Below, in pieces: positions 18,242 through 27,727 of a DNA stretch of 64,000 bases. The translations under genes and the position numbers were made by a program. Numbering within the stretch: the stretch's first letter is position 1; each line of letters begins with the position of its first letter. The notes beneath the pieces are model-generated. The model saw only the letters and a list, made by a program, of their open reading frames with translations, was not told the origin of the DNA and ran no database searches. This DNA is from JACPDH01 sp041671505 (GTDB lineage Bacteria > Acidobacteriota > Thermoanaerobaculia > Gp7-AA8): the NCBI GenBank assembly GCA_041671505.1, contig JBAZBK010000002.1, positions 62,001 through 126,000 of the forward strand, written 5' to 3'.

Positions 18242-19603
18242 TCAGCGAACACCCGACCGGCGCAGCGCCTCCGGGGTGTAGTCCTGGATCGTCCGTTTGA
18301 TGTTGAACTCGTACGCCTTGTACTCGCTGTTCAACCCGATCGCGAGGTACCGGCCGGCCTGAAGGTCGGTGTGAACCTCCAGCGAGGTCCAGATCGCCGG
18401 CACGTTGTAGTAGTTCATCGCGTGAGCCTCGGACACGCGCCACAGCTGGTCGCGATTGTCGTACTGGTCGATCGCCAGGATCTGCCAGCTGTCCTCGTCG
18501 AGATAGAACGTGCGGCGCTTGTAAATGTGCCGCTCGCCGGGCTTCAAGGTGGCGTCGACGACCCAGACGCGGTGCAGCTCGTAGCGCGCATAGTCCTGGT
18601 TGATGTGCAGCGGAGTCAGGATGTCCTTGAACTTCACGGAGGGGTCCTGGAGCTTGTAGGCGTTGTAGGGGACGTAGATCTCCTTCTTGCCGACGAGCTT
18701 CCAGTCGTACTTGTCGACCGCGCCGTTGAACATGTCGAGCTGATCCGACGTGCGCATGCCGTCCGCGGCCGTCCCGGGGTTGTCGTACGCCACGTTAGGC
18801 GCGCGGCGGACCCGGCGCTGGCCGGGATTGTAGAGCCAGGCGCTCCGGTGTTCCTTGACCTGGTTCATCGATTCCTGGACGAGGAGAATGCCGCCGGCGA
18901 GGCGTGCCGGCGCCATGACCTCCTGCTTGAAGTAGAGGATCTTGTTGTTGAGGTCCGCCTCCGTCTTCGCCATGGCGTACAGCATGTAGAACTCGTCGTG
19001 GAACTGGACGATCGTGTAGTCGCCACCTCGCGTCGGCGCGGCCTGGCCGATGTCGCGCGCGGCGCTGTCGCTTCGATAGCGCAGGAGGTGATTCCAGATC
19101 GCCTCGACGCCGTCCTTCGGGATCGGGAAGGGGATTCCATTGATCGCGCCCGTCACGCCATAGCCGTTCTCGACCGATTTCGCGGTCGCGGCGTTTGCCT
19201 TGGTCTTGTCGTAGATCCGCTGCGGGAAGGCGGCGCTCCGGTGCGTCGGGTAGACCTTCATCTTGTAGGTCGAGTAGGTCTTCAGCAGCGCCTGCTGACC
19301 CGGCGTGAGGTTTCCCGCGTACTGCTGCAGATTCTCCTTCGTGATGGTGAAGAGAACCTTGTCGGCGGAATACGGATCGACATAGTGCCCACCGGGCTTG
19401 TATCCCGCGGGAGGGGTCTTGATGCCACCGTCCCACGCTGGAATCGTGCCGGCGGCATTGCCGGCTTTCTCCGCACCGATCGGGGTCAGGTCGGCACCGA
19501 GCCGGGCGACGTCCTTGGGTGTCGCTTCGGCCCACAGCGTGGCCGAAGCGCCGGCGACCATCGCCAGTGCGCAGACGAGAACGAGTAGAGCTTTCCTTCG
19601 CAT
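18242..19603 (-). CDS. DUF1329 family periplasmic protein
   Basis: The 453-residue protein has a signal peptide (about 1-25, ending TLWA). The body has the DUF1329 hallmarks: early LTPIGAEKAGNAAGTIPAWDGG, then a long beta-rich region with RRTFYLDEDSWQILAIDQYDNRDQLWR split across its C-terminal third. DUF1329 proteins resemble outer-membrane lipoprotein-sorting (LolA/LolB-like) folds and are nearly always encoded next to DUF1302 proteins. The stop of the DUF1302 gene is 12 bases upstream. The precise ligand is unknown. Confidence 0.88.
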   Translation of the reverse strand: MRRKALLVLVCALAMVAGASATLWAEATPKDVARLGADLTPIGAEKAGNAAGTIPAWDGGIKTPPAGYKPGGHYVDPYSADKVLFTITKENLQQYAGNLTPGQQALLKTYSTYKMKVYPTHRSAAFPQRIYDKTKANAATAKSVENGYGVTGAINGIPFPIPKDGVEAIWNHLLRYRSDSAARDIGQAAPTRGGDYTIVQFHDEFYMLYAMAKTEADLNNKILYFKQEVMAPARLAGGILLVQESMNQVKEHRSAWLYNPGQRRVRRAPNVAYDNPGTAADGMRTSDQLDMFNGAVDKYDWKLVGKKEIYVPYNAYKLQDPSVKFKDILTPLHINQDYARYELHRVWVVDATLKPGERHIYKRRTFYLDEDSWQILAIDQYDNRDQLWRVSEAHAMNYYNVPAIWTSLEVHTDLQAGRYLAIGLNSEYKAYEFNIKRTIQDYTPEALRRSGVR

Positions 19604-19615
19604 CGTGATGCCTCC

Positions 19616-21538
19616 CTAATACGAGAACTTCACGACTCCGGCCACGAAGTCGCGATCGTTGATGAGATTGTATCGGCCCGCTCCGCCGTAGTTGGTGTAG
19701 CTGAGATCGAACTCCCACTGGTTCTGATATCCCGCGGCGAGACCGACCGTCGTTGCGTAGCGGCCTTCGATGAAGTTGCCGCCCGGACCCGGGGTGATTC
19801 CGTCCACGTCGTGCTGCCAGGCGAGACGCGGCGACAGGTTGAAGGCACCGATCGCGTTGTTGTAGTCGAGCCGGGCCGCGAGCTGATATCCCCACGACGC
19901 GTCAGTGGCGAACGCGGACTCGGGCTCGTACGCCTTACCCGCGTGCGCCCCGCCCGGAGCCGATTGAATCGGATTGCCGCTCGTGTACGTGCCCGGGCCC
20001 TCGAAACGCAGAACATCCGGTGAAGGCATGTCGAAGACGTACGTGTAGGCAGGCTCGATCAGGAAGGTTCCCTGATCCGCCCCGAGGACGTTACCGAGGA
20101 CCTTCGTCAGCGTGAATTGCACCTGCGTAGCGTCGAGCCGGCGGAAGCCATCGATCGTCGTCGAGAAACCGACTCCGCCCGGTGCCACCTGGTTGGTCGC
20201 CCTCAGTCCCGCCGAGATCGGCGAGAGAGCTGCGAAGAGCAATTCCACGTCATCGACCAGGAACGGCTTGTCCTGCTGATAGGAGACTTCACCCTGGAAC
20301 GCGATGCCGCTCGTGCCGAGCTGGGAGTTCCAGCTCAATCCATACATCGTGATCCCCTCGGGGTACGCGAGAAAATAGCGCGCAGTGCTCGCATATGCGT
20401 CAGTGGCAGCGGCCTGCCCCGCCGCGTTCGCAAGCGCATCCACGCTGGCGTTCGTGCCCGGCGGCACGCCGTACGCCTGGTAGATGACGGTCGCAGCCTT
20501 CGGCCCGGCGACGGCCGCAGCCTGTGCGCCCTGCACCGTGCCCGTCAATGCGTTCACCACCGGAAGCCTGCTGTCGTATTTCACGTAGTAGAAGCCGAAC
20601 TCCGTTCCGCCCATCCCCTGGGCAAACCAGCGGAGCGTGGCTCCGTACTGGTCGCCGTCCGGCTCGACGTCATCCGTGCGCGGGACTCCCATGAACGGCC
20701 GGTTGAGACCCGGCTGCACGTAGAACGGCGTCTCGCCCGTGTCCGCGAACGAGCCGAACGCGAGAAACACGTGCGTCCCTCCGAGTCCGGCGAAGTCGTT
20801 CGTCGCAAAGTAGGTGCCTGGCGGATCGCCGACCGTGTTTTCCCAGTCGTACTGGTAGAACGCCTGCACGGAGAGGCTGTCGGAGAGATCGTACGAGCCC
20901 CAGACCATGCCGCTCGGACGGAACGCCTCGCGCAACTCGGCGCCCGGGACGCGGACGGCCGCAACGTCGATCGGGTTGATCGAGCTCAAGCCGCCGCCGA
21001 TGAAGGTGCTCTCGCCCCAGTTCAACACCTGCTGGCCCGCGCGAAGCTGACCCGCGCGACCACCGACGTTGAACTTCCACCACGCAAACGCGTCGAGCAG
21101 CTCGGCACGGCTGCCGGCCCAGTCGAGCGCGTCGTCAGCCAGAGGGGTGCGCGCACGATCGGCGTGCTCGAGCTCGTAGTCGTAGAACCCGCTGCCCCGG
21201 AGGAACACGCCGACGTTCTTGTATGCAAAATCGACGTCGAGCGTGGCCTTCAGCGCGTTACTTGCCAGGCCGTTGTCGAAGTTCAGGTCTCCGTCGTCTC
21301 CGTTGACCGAAAACGCCGTGCCCCCGCTGGGCAAACCGATGATCGACTTGTCCGCGTCCTGGACGCGGATTCGACTTCCCCACGAAAGCGTCGTGTCGAT
21401 GTTGAGGGTGTAGCTCTCGGACGACAAGTCCGCTGCCTCACCATGAACGACGAAGAGCAGCGTCAACGCTGCCGCCAGAGTGAGAAGCCCCCGCTGCGGT
21501 CCCCTCGGAATCAACCTGGATCCTGGACATCTGCTCAT
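19616..21538 (-). CDS. DUF1302 family outer-membrane protein
   Basis: The 640-residue protein has an N-terminal signal segment (about 18-36) and is rich in alternating aromatic strands typical of an outer-membrane barrel. It contains GQQVLNWGESTFIGGGLSSINP near 165-190, a signature of DUF1302, and ends in an aromatic residue after VAGVVKFSY, as barrel proteins do. DUF1302 proteins are predicted porin-like channels. GGAGGAATC precedes ATG 21538. Co-occurrence with DUF1329, YCF48-like and RND genes supports a joint transport role. Confidence 0.88.
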   Translation of the reverse strand: MSRCPGSRLIPRGPQRGLLTLAAALTLLFVVHGEAADLSSESYTLNIDTTLSWGSRIRVQDADKSIIGLPSGGTAFSVNGDDGDLNFDNGLASNALKATLDVDFAYKNVGVFLRGSGFYDYELEHADRARTPLADDALDWAGSRAELLDAFAWWKFNVGGRAGQLRAGQQVLNWGESTFIGGGLSSINPIDVAAVRVPGAELREAFRPSGMVWGSYDLSDSLSVQAFYQYDWENTVGDPPGTYFATNDFAGLGGTHVFLAFGSFADTGETPFYVQPGLNRPFMGVPRTDDVEPDGDQYGATLRWFAQGMGGTEFGFYYVKYDSRLPVVNALTGTVQGAQAAAVAGPKAATVIYQAYGVPPGTNASVDALANAAGQAAATDAYASTARYFLAYPEGITMYGLSWNSQLGTSGIAFQGEVSYQQDKPFLVDDVELLFAALSPISAGLRATNQVAPGGVGFSTTIDGFRRLDATQVQFTLTKVLGNVLGADQGTFLIEPAYTYVFDMPSPDVLRFEGPGTYTSGNPIQSAPGGAHAGKAYEPESAFATDASWGYQLAARLDYNNAIGAFNLSPRLAWQHDVDGITPGPGGNFIEGRYATTVGLAAGYQNQWEFDLSYTNYGGAGRYNLINDRDFVAGVVKFSY

Positions 21539-21598
21539 CTGATTCCTCCGATCAATCGAAATGACGTATTTGTGCAGGCTGAAATCTTCGAAGGCAGG

Positions 21599-22219
21599 TC
21601 AGAATCGAACTCTCAGGCCTAACGACGCAACGAGCGGCGAGAGCTCGAGCTCCTCCGTGCCTCCGGTGGCCTTCGAGGTCGACGTCGGCCCGTAGTCGAG
21701 GTAACGGACGTCGAATGCGAGACCGAACTGGTCGCCGAGCCGGTAGCCGACGCCCGCGTTGGCGAACCAGCTGACCTCGTCGTCCAGATCGATTGTTCCG
21801 ACTCCCAGAGCGTCGAGATCGGCGCTCTGGACGTCACTTGCCGAGACCCACGCGGCTCCAGCGCCGACGTAGGGATCCCAGCGGGACTCGGGAACGAAGT
21901 GATACTGGAGCCCGAGGGTGACCGGGATCATCTCGATCGAGTCCATCTCGAACTCGATTCCTTCGAAGCTCATGTCCGCGTCGGTGCTGAGCCAGGAGAC
22001 GCCGATCTCGGTCGACAGGCGATCGGTGATGAAGAAGTTGGCGCTGAGGCCGACTCCGACCCCGTCGTCGTTCTCGATCGAGAAGTCACCCAGGTCGTTG
22101 CTCCCCTGCGGGCTGACCATTGATCCCCACAGGGTCCACTCCACCGGACGGCCCTGCGCCATGACCGGGGTCGCGGCAAGCAGGAGAAGCAGAGCGAATG
22201 CTGTCGCAGCTGATCTCAT
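21599..22219 (-). CDS. OmpW family outer-membrane protein
   Basis: I chose ATG 22219 because TGGAGGA lies four bases upstream; the adjacent ATG at 22222 is too close to it. The 206-residue product has a signal peptide ending VMA/Q and an eight-stranded barrel pattern with YVGAGAAWVSAS and WFANAGVGYRLGDQFGLAFDVRYLDYGP parts, ending LGLRVRF. OmpW proteins form narrow hydrophobic channels for small apolar compounds. It lies between the penicillin-acylase-like gene (47 bases upstream) and DUF1302 gene, so all are probably one transcript. Confidence 0.88.
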   Translation of the reverse strand: MRSAATAFALLLLLAATPVMAQGRPVEWTLWGSMVSPQGSNDLGDFSIENDDGVGVGLSANFFITDRLSTEIGVSWLSTDADMSFEGIEFEMDSIEMIPVTLGLQYHFVPESRWDPYVGAGAAWVSASDVQSADLDALGVGTIDLDDEVSWFANAGVGYRLGDQFGLAFDVRYLDYGPTSTSKATGGTEELELSPLVASLGLRVRF

Positions 22220-22266
22220 CATTCCTCCATCAAATCTCGCAGAGAGAGCTCGATCGGCCACGCGCT

Positions 22267-25086
22267 TCATTTCACACCCCACGGAACCACGGGCGGCGCG
22301 GAAGGCACGTCGATCGGGAACGTGTCATTCGTCAGGTACGGCTTGAGGAGGTTGACGTAGAGGGGACTCGTGAGAATCCCGCTAATACCACCCGGGAGGC
22401 TCGTCTCGGCTTTGGGAGCCGTCGTCGTCAATTCGGTGGCCATGCGCCTGTTCGGGCCGGCAGCGAACATGAAACCGTCGAGCGTCGACGCGCGGGAGTT
22501 GTGGCTCGATGCATCGGGGACCTCGAACCCGCCGTCGACCGGAATGCCCTTCAGGCCGGCAAGCGGCGCCGGGAACGCGCCTCCCGCCGTCGGCGCGTTG
22601 AACGGCCCGCCGAGCGGATGGCTGAACACGATCCTGTGGAGCTTGCCCCAGCGCCAGTCGCTCATGTCGGCCGACTTGTTGAACGCGGGCGCGAACGCGT
22701 CGCTCGTGATCAGGCCCATTGCGTCGGCGATGCTCTTCAGGATCAGGATGTCGCGGCGATCGGCGGCCGTCTCCGCCGTGTTCGGAATTCCCGGCACGTT
22801 GAAGAACGGGAGGCCGGATGCGCCGACGCCGTGATTCGTGTCGTAGTTCTCGAGCAGGTTGCGCAGTGCGGTGACGACCGCGGCGCTCCCGGGAGCAGGC
22901 AGCGGCCCGGCACTGAGCACCGGATCGATCGTGTTCTTGATGAACTGTCCGCGCCAGACGCTGTAGATCGTCGCAGCGACACTGGCATCGATCTCCGCCT
23001 GCGACGGCGCGGAAAGCGCGCCGTTCACGTCGGCGGAGTCATAGCCTTCGGCGATTCCTGTCGGGGCCGTGAAGTTCCACGCCGCGAGACGGCCGACCGC
23101 GGCCTGGATCGCCGGCTGCGAGGCCAGCCCGAGGAGCGCCGGGTTCTGGCTCGCCTGACCGTTGCCTAACGCCTCGGTGATGTGCGGGACGAAGAACTGC
23201 GCGTCGATGAGCGTGACGTCGGCCTGCATCCGCTTGATGTCGGCGACGGTGAATTTCTCGTTCGCCTGCAGCTTCTCCCGGACCATCTGCGTGATCCGGC
23301 CCGCGCGGAATCCGCTGTAGCCGGCATTCAGGTAATAGATGCCGCCGCCGGGACGGAGCTGGTTGAGCGAGTTGTTGTCGAGCGACGTCCCGACCGGATC
23401 GTTGTTCGCGTTGACGAACCATCCGCTTGCCGGATTTTCGAGGTGAGGCATCTCGGCGGCAGTCAGAATCTGAAACGAAGACGCCTGCGTCGCCGGACGG
23501 CTCGTTACGGGAATCCAGTCGTTGCCGCCCTGGCCGTTGCGCATGAAGAAAGGCGGCGCCCCGGTGATCGTTCCCGCCTGCAGATCCTCGCGGATCGGAG
23601 CCTCGCCACCCGTGAGGTAGGCGATGTTTCCGTCGATGTCGCCGTAGACGAAATTCTGCGAGCCGACGTCGAAGTACTCGAGGCCGCGCTTGAAGTCGGC
23701 CAGATTCTTCGCTTCGTTCCAGATGAGGAAGGTTTCCAGCTCACGCGTCGGGCCATGCCCGACCCACTGAACGCTGACTGCCGCTCCCGTCGCCAGGTTG
23801 AGCGAGATGATCGGAGAGTTCCGGCGCCAGATGAGAAGCGTCGCCTGCGGGATCGAGGCGCTCGGCGGCACGACGACCAGGTCGTCAGGCGTTCCGTTCC
23901 CCGGGTTGTTGATTCGGAACGTCTGGAGAACCGGGAAGAGCGGGACCTTCTGTCCCTTGTAGAGCGCGGAGAGCCCCGCCGGGGCGGTTGCGTCGGGAAC
24001 GACCTGCTCCTGATAGACGTCGGTCACGTCCAGCGGATGGACCGTGCTGCCCCAGGCGACCCGGTCGGTATGCCCCTGCACGACGAGCGGTGCGCCCGGG
24101 AAGCCGACTCCCGCCGCGTTGAGTCTCGAGCCGCGAAGAGAGAGCGGATAGAAGGTGGACGGCATCCGGAGCGAGAGGTGCGGGTCGTTTGCGATCAGCG
24201 GTCTGCCGGTCGCGGTGAGCTTTCCTGCGAAGGCCCATTCGTTCGATCCGCCACGGTTGTCGGGATCGAGAACCTGCTGGAAGAACGGGATCGTGCGGAG
24301 CTCACCAACCCAGTTCTTCGCGAGCTCGACCGCGGCGGGATCGAATGTCGCGGCTTCGGAGGCTGCCGTGGACGCGCTCCAGTCGAAGCCGTCGGTCGAC
24401 TCGATCAGCCCGAGACCTTTGCCCGTGCCCGCCGTCGCGTCGGGAATCGTCGAGGCTGGATCGAACGGCGCGGCGCGGAACAGATCCTCGGAGAAGAGCT
24501 TCGCCCCGTCGAAGCCGGCGACTTTGCCCGCGCCGACGTAGGTCAGGTAGGCGACCGTGTTGTCGATGTCGAGCTCGAACGAAAGACCGAATGCGAGCAG
24601 TTTGGCGACCGCGAACGAGTCGGTCGTCGTCCAGGGCTGGAACTTCGTGATCTCGATCGCGGCGTACTCGGCCGGCAGGCTGTGGGTCGAGACCCAGTAG
24701 TTCACCCCCGCGGCGTAGGCCGACATCAACTCGCGCAGGCGCGGGCTCGACTCGAGCTCGGTGAGCTGCGCGCCCCTGCGAATGCCGAGTGTCCTGAGCT
24801 GAACGTCGGACGGCAGTGCGGCGGAGCCTAACAGCTCTGCCAGCGTACCGCTGGCCGTGCGCCGGTTCTCGTCCATCTGGAACAGGCGATCCTCCGCGTG
24901 AACGTACCCGTTGAGGAACACGGCGTCGTAGTCGGTCAGCCCGCGAATGTATGCAATCCCGTTCGCGTCACGCGTGACCTGACCCGCGGCCCTCATCCCG
25001 GGATACTTCACCCAGGTACCGGTCTGAGCCGCAAGGGGAATGACGACGCAGAAACTCAGGAGCAGTGCGAAAGCAATTCGACGCAT
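22267..25086 (-). CDS. Penicillin acylase family (Ntn) hydrolase
   Basis: ATG 25086 follows GGAGGTTTC and opens a signal peptide (about 1-21, IPLAAQ). The 939-residue precursor has the S45 family layout: an alpha-chain region to about 280, then the autocatalytic site GGSNEWAFAG with nucleophile Ser281, then a long beta chain with NDPHLSLRMPSTFYPL. Such enzymes are periplasmic and hydrolyse amides such as acyl-homoserine lactones, beta-lactams or lipid amides. As first gene of the operon with OmpW, DUF1302/1329 and an RND pump, it may process the transported compound. The substrate is not predictable from sequence. Confidence 0.88.
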   Translation of the reverse strand: MRRIAFALLLSFCVVIPLAAQTGTWVKYPGMRAAGQVTRDANGIAYIRGLTDYDAVFLNGYVHAEDRLFQMDENRRTASGTLAELLGSAALPSDVQLRTLGIRRGAQLTELESSPRLRELMSAYAAGVNYWVSTHSLPAEYAAIEITKFQPWTTTDSFAVAKLLAFGLSFELDIDNTVAYLTYVGAGKVAGFDGAKLFSEDLFRAAPFDPASTIPDATAGTGKGLGLIESTDGFDWSASTAASEAATFDPAAVELAKNWVGELRTIPFFQQVLDPDNRGGSNEWAFAGKLTATGRPLIANDPHLSLRMPSTFYPLSLRGSRLNAAGVGFPGAPLVVQGHTDRVAWGSTVHPLDVTDVYQEQVVPDATAPAGLSALYKGQKVPLFPVLQTFRINNPGNGTPDDLVVVPPSASIPQATLLIWRRNSPIISLNLATGAAVSVQWVGHGPTRELETFLIWNEAKNLADFKRGLEYFDVGSQNFVYGDIDGNIAYLTGGEAPIREDLQAGTITGAPPFFMRNGQGGNDWIPVTSRPATQASSFQILTAAEMPHLENPASGWFVNANNDPVGTSLDNNSLNQLRPGGGIYYLNAGYSGFRAGRITQMVREKLQANEKFTVADIKRMQADVTLIDAQFFVPHITEALGNGQASQNPALLGLASQPAIQAAVGRLAAWNFTAPTGIAEGYDSADVNGALSAPSQAEIDASVAATIYSVWRGQFIKNTIDPVLSAGPLPAPGSAAVVTALRNLLENYDTNHGVGASGLPFFNVPGIPNTAETAADRRDILILKSIADAMGLITSDAFAPAFNKSADMSDWRWGKLHRIVFSHPLGGPFNAPTAGGAFPAPLAGLKGIPVDGGFEVPDASSHNSRASTLDGFMFAAGPNRRMATELTTTAPKAETSLPGGISGILTSPLYVNLLKPYLTNDTFPIDVPSAPPVVPWGVK

Positions 25087-25262
25087 GAAACCTCCGATGT
25101 TAGGGTGAAGAATCGGACAAGGCCTGCTTAAATCAGAGCGCAACCGGTCATCTGGCTCTAAAACGCCTGCTGGGGGATGAATCGAGCACCAACTCGAAAA
25201 CGGCCCGACCGAACCTGCCAGGTGTTGTCTTCCGACTGAACGTCCGCGTGCTGCAATAAAGA
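25087..25262. other. Leader region of the six-gene envelope operon
   Basis: About 175 bases upstream of the penicillin-acylase-like gene. It must contain the operon promoter on the minus strand, but no good hexamer pair was found. A perfect 10-bp palindrome GTAAGCTTAC sits at its upstream edge (25269-25278). Confidence 0.35.
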
Positions 25263-25274
25263 GTTGTTGTAAGC

Positions 25275-25776
25275 TTACACCGATGTGATCCCGATCACCG
25301 GGTGACGGTTGGCACCAAGCGATGTGTCGCGCTGCTGGATCTTCGGGTTGCTCCCCATTCGTTCCGGCAGACGCGACGCGCCTGCATCGAGCTCCAGCTG
25401 CTGCAGAAGCCGCTCGCACCAGCGATCGCATTGACGACCACGGCGCGGCCGCAAGCGGCGATCTCTCGCGCCCGCCCGGGCACACGGGGAACCTGCGCGG
25501 CCGTCGCCGAGAACCTCGATCTGCTCGCTCGCGAGCTGCGACCAGCCCGCGCCGTTGCCGACGACAGCGATGACCACGAGGCCAAGCCTGCCGAGGGTAT
25601 CGAATTCGACGACGCGCTGTACCGATGCGCCGTCTCCTCGTTCCGGGAGTCGACCACGCGATTGCCTAACCGCTTCGCTGCGACTGCGATCAGCGGGGCG
25701 CGCCCGCCGCGAGCGTGAAGAAGTGATCGGCCCCCTGTGCGCGAAGCACGTGCCCGACCCGATCATCGCCCCGCAT
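25275..25776 (-). pseudogene. Decayed copy of the HACL2-like thiamine-diphosphate lyase gene
   Basis: Translation from ATG 25776 gives MRGDDRVGHVLRAQGADHFF then TLAAGAPR and a stop, matching the start of the intact gene at 27951-29675. A second frame continues with VAAKRLGNRVVDSRNEETAH, matching its residues 31-50. A third frame gives VVIAVVGNGAGWSQLASEQI (TDP-binding region), and another gives GRAVVVNAIAGASGF (extreme C-terminus). So both ends survive, the middle (roughly 480 residues) is deleted and several frameshifts are present. Its ATG overlaps the end of the CoA ligase gene, implying that the ligase and lyase were once translationally coupled here. Confidence 0.8.
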
Positions 25777-27463
25777 GTTCGTCTCCTCCGGCTGCTCTCG
25801 CTCTCTCGTGCTCTTCGCGCAAGGTGCGCCGCAGGATCTTTCCGATCATGCTCTTCGGGAGCTCGCTGCGGAACTCCACCTCGGATGGCACCTTGTACGC
25901 CACCAGCCTCTGACGGAAGAACGAAAGAAGCTCCTCCTCCGTCGCGGTCTCGCCGTCCTTCAGCACCACGTACGCCCTGACCCGCTCGCCTGCGTAATCG
26001 TCAGGAAGTCCGACCGCGATTCCCTCCCTCACCTTCGGATGCTTGTGGATGACTTCGTCGATCTCGCGGGGGAAGACGTTGAAGCCGCCGACGATGATCA
26101 GATCCTTCTTGCGATCGGTGACGTAGAAGTAGCCGTCGTCGTCGCGATAGCCGATGTCTCCCGTGTGCAGCCATCCGTCGACGATCGCCTCACGCGTCTC
26201 GTCCGCATTGTTGAAATAGCCGAGCATCATCGAGGGAGTCCGGAGCTGGATCTCTCCCTGCTCCCCCGGACCGAGCTCGCGCCCGTCGTCCAGCGCCGCG
26301 ATCTTCGCGTCGACGTCGGGGAAAGGGATCCCGACGCTTCCGAGCTTGTGGACACCCCTGTACGGATTCGCGGTGCACGCGGTGACGACTTCGGTCAGCC
26401 CGTAGCCCTCGATCATGCGAGCGCCCGTCCGCGCCTCGAAGCCTTCCTTCACAGCCTGCGTGAGAGGCGCCGCGCCGACGAAGATGCCGTCCAGGCTCTT
26501 CAGATTCCAGCGCTCGATGCCTTTCAGGTTGCTGAGGGCGACGAACATCGTCGGCACGCCGATGAGGAACGTCGGCTTCCGCTTCGCGATCGTGCGGACG
26601 ACGTCTCGCGCATTGAATCGGGGAAGCAGGACGATCTCGGCCCCGCCGAGGACCGGAGCGTTCATCGTCACACTCATGCCGAAACCGTGAAAGAGTGGGA
26701 GCACGGCGAGCAGGCGCGCGGCCTTGTCGAGGTGTCCCCATGCCACCACCTGGTACGCGTTCACCACGCACGCGAAATGCGACAGCATGATCCCCTTCGC
26801 CGTGCCCGTGGTCCCTCCGCTGTAGATGAGCACTGCCATCTCGTCGGGATCGACCGGCGTCTCCGGCGCCGATCGTTCGCGAGCGCGTGAGACGAAGTCG
26901 GCGAAGTGAACGAGCCCTCGGTGGCTGACTCCGCGGAGCAAGCTCCACTCCTTCGCCCGCTGAACGAGGCTGAGCGGGAACGGCAGGAACGCGGCGAGCC
27001 CGCTCACGACGAGATGCTCGACCGGCGTTCCCGGCAGCGCAGCGACCTTCCTCGCGAAGAGCGGAATCGTGACGACAGTGCGCGCTCCCGAGTCGTTCAG
27101 ATAGAAGCTGAGCTCAGTCTCGGTGGAGAGCGGATTGAGCGGGACGACGACCGCGCCGACGGAAAGGAAACCGTAGTACACCGCGAGGAACTGAGGAGAG
27201 TTGGGGAGCAGCAACGCAACCCGGTCTCCCTTCCGGACGCCGAGAGCGCGCGCCCCTTCGGCGACGCGACCTGCAAGCTCCCCGATCTCGCGGTACGTGA
27301 ACCGGCGCCCGAAGAAGCTGACGCACGGGCTGTCCGGGCTGCGCGACGCAGTGTCCTCGAGAAGCCGATGGATCGGGACGCGCGGGTACTCGAGCTTGTG
27401 CGCTACCTCGGCATCGTAATGCGAGAGCCATGGGCGTGCCGGCGGGCGGTCATCATCGGTCAT
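25763..27463 (-). CDS. Long-chain fatty acid--CoA ligase (FadD-like)
   Basis: The 566-residue protein is a class I adenylate-forming enzyme. It has the P-loop YSGGTTGTAKGIMLSH near 215-230, GYGLTEVVTACTANP near 343, DGWLHTGDIGYRDDDGYFYV near 435, and the catalytic-lysine end motif LPKSMIGKILRRTLRE near 542. These steps activate a fatty acid with ATP and load it on CoA. Length and motifs are complete. It lies between the intact lyase gene upstream and a decayed lyase copy overlapping its 3' end, so fatty-acid activation and lyase cleavage appear linked in this locus. Confidence 0.9.
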   Translation of the reverse strand: MTDDDRPPARPWLSHYDAEVAHKLEYPRVPIHRLLEDTASRSPDSPCVSFFGRRFTYREIGELAGRVAEGARALGVRKGDRVALLLPNSPQFLAVYYGFLSVGAVVVPLNPLSTETELSFYLNDSGARTVVTIPLFARKVAALPGTPVEHLVVSGLAAFLPFPLSLVQRAKEWSLLRGVSHRGLVHFADFVSRARERSAPETPVDPDEMAVLIYSGGTTGTAKGIMLSHFACVVNAYQVVAWGHLDKAARLLAVLPLFHGFGMSVTMNAPVLGGAEIVLLPRFNARDVVRTIAKRKPTFLIGVPTMFVALSNLKGIERWNLKSLDGIFVGAAPLTQAVKEGFEARTGARMIEGYGLTEVVTACTANPYRGVHKLGSVGIPFPDVDAKIAALDDGRELGPGEQGEIQLRTPSMMLGYFNNADETREAIVDGWLHTGDIGYRDDDGYFYVTDRKKDLIIVGGFNVFPREIDEVIHKHPKVREGIAVGLPDDYAGERVRAYVVLKDGETATEEELLSFFRQRLVAYKVPSEVEFRSELPKSMIGKILRRTLREEHERARAAGGDEHAGR

Positions 27464-27511
27464 GTGCCGGAGAGAATATGCCGTTGTCCGAAAATTCAGA
27501 ATCGGGAAGAT

Positions 27512-27692
27512 GCCGCGCAGGCGCTCGTCGACGGCGCACCTTCGCCTTCGGCCTCTCCGAAAGGCAGCCCGGCGCCAACATCGATTCGACCGAGACGATG
27601 CTCACGCCGGCGCCCGGCGAGGGCTTGCTCGCCAACGGCAGAACGTACTGCATCGGCAACGGCAACGAGGCCGCGTTCGCCTCCGCCTTCGG
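27512..27692 (+). pseudogene. Fragment duplicated from the acyl-CoA dehydrogenase gene at 12.3 kb
   Basis: These 180 bases align base for base with 12632-12812 apart from substitutions and one deleted base near 27535. The encoded piece reads FAFGLSERQPGANIDSTETM, then continues to IGNGNEAAF, as in the intact gene. The fragment lies antisense to its neighbours, has no start or stop of its own in context and is not associated with any transposase. I infer a dispersed segmental duplication that is decaying. Confidence 0.8.
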
Positions 27693-27727
27693 GTCAACGG
27701 GATCACACCGGGCCTTTCCTCGATCCC

